In this document: piece after piece, positions 63,537-64,000 of the stretch | Layout of the letters: every line of letters begins with the position of its first letter | How positions within the stretch are numbered: position 1 is the first letter of the stretch | Source of the DNA: Alnus glutinosa | Lineage: Eukaryota; Streptophyta; Magnoliopsida; Fagales; Betulaceae | Direction: 5' to 3' | Assembly: GCF_958979055.1 (NCBI RefSeq) | Contig: NC_084888.1 | Location: 4,420,001-4,484,000, forward strand | Length of the DNA stretch: 64,000 nt | Translations under genes and position numbers: made by a program | Notes under the pieces: model-generated | Told to the model about the DNA's origin: nothing | The model's database searches: none | The model's input: the letters and a program-made list of their open reading frames with translations, nothing else

Positions 63537-63749
63537 TTAATTTCGAAGTGTGGTCGCCATCTCAAGCCTTGTGAAAATGTCCTCAAACTTGAATGACCAC
63601 CCGTTATCTATCACATTAGATTCCAAAGCAGCTGCTTCTGTCTCCCCCTCGCCATAACATGAGTGCCACCCCCTTCCCTGATTGAGAGACTGAGATGACC
63701 CTTTCTCGACAAGGATGGCCACCACTATCCCTTTCACCCGGACAAAAAT
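63537..63749 (-). CDS. Last exon of an unrecognised gene, 5' part outside
   Basis: A minus-strand frame ends at a TAA at 63537 and encodes about 70 residues, including VRVKGIVVAILVEKGSSQ, GRGWHSCYGEGETEAAALES and GWSFKFEDIFTRLEMATTL. The composition is typical of a real conserved protein. A likely acceptor (CAAAGTAG) lies just upstream at about 63750, so earlier exons should lie beyond the right edge or in the last 250 bp. The family is not recognised. By position it would correspond to the gene next to ABA1 in Arabidopsis (AT5G67020), annotated there as of unknown function, from memory. Confidence 0.55.
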   Translation of the reverse strand: MFVRVKGIVVAILVEKGSSQSLNQGRGWHSCYGEGETEAAALESNVIDNGWSFKFEDIFTRLEMATTLRN

Positions 63750-64000
63750 ACACTACTTTGATTAATCCTCACCGTCCTCACTCTTATCAACTCTTTCGCC
63801 CAAATATTTTGACTTCGTTTGACGATGCTTTTTGAATAAGGTTTTAATTTTTAATTTTTTTTAAAAGTACTAACAAATGTTGCATGGTTGATGGTTCTGT
63901 ATAATTTCTCATACGCATGGTTGAGATATGGCTTGCACGTGCGAGAGGTGACGACATCTTACATGAGGTAGAACCATGGGGTGGCACTGGCACGTGAAGG

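Noticed and set aside
1-64000. CRISPR array, operon or bacterial-type system
   Set aside because: No regularly spaced direct repeats with unique spacers. Genes are spliced, on both strands and far apart, as in a plant nuclear genome.

Overview
This is nuclear DNA from a dicot plant, probably a woody rosid. The evidence is AT-rich intergenic DNA, GT-AG introns, tRNA genes, plant-only gene families (RALF peptide, HECATE bHLH, remorin, zeaxanthin epoxidase) and many small plant-type transposons. I cannot name the species.

Genes in order: (1) an intronless MAPKKK of the MAPKKK19/20 type (- strand, 3807-4904); (2) a RALF34-type peptide precursor (-, 13656-14057); (3) tRNA-Lys(UUU) and (4) tRNA-Arg(UCU), both -; (5) a HECATE bHLH factor (+, 20016-20711); (6) a class-3 (OBL-type) lipase in 5 exons (+, 29052-33173), followed by a last-exon fragment of a second lipase copy; (7) a three-RRM RNA-binding protein in 13 exons (+, 35644-40307) with one GC-AG intron; (8) a remorin in 4 exons (-, 40833-43847); (9) zeaxanthin epoxidase in 16 exons (+, 50568-57934); (10) the last exon of an unrecognised gene entering from the right (-, 63537 to about 63749). 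All exon junctions were read by eye; phases agree throughout, giving proteins of 365, 133, 231, 485, 359, 404 and 662 residues.

The order MAPKKK - RALF34 - HEC - lipase - ZEP matches, from memory, Arabidopsis AT5G67080-AT5G67030, so this looks like a slowly rearranging ancestral block. These genes are not an operon. Their roles are separate: stress/ABA kinase signalling, peptide signalling, carpel and meristem development, lipid hydrolysis, RNA binding, plasma-membrane organisation and ABA/xanthophyll synthesis. ZEP and this kinase clade both touch ABA biology, but the sequence shows no direct link.

The spaces between genes hold a solo LTR with its 5-bp target duplication, a tRNA-derived SINE in a ZEP intron, a hAT-like element, and a set of Mutator-type MITEs with 9-10 bp target duplications, one nested in another. 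The most striking item is a 1.4-kb foldback Mutator-like element (48322-49756) just upstream of ZEP, with about 310-bp terminal inverted repeats and a GC-rich, self-complementary core repeated at 156 bp. I found no clearly new protein system. The items most worth a second look are the foldback element, a coding-like patch at 19167-19400, and a 34-base C tract.
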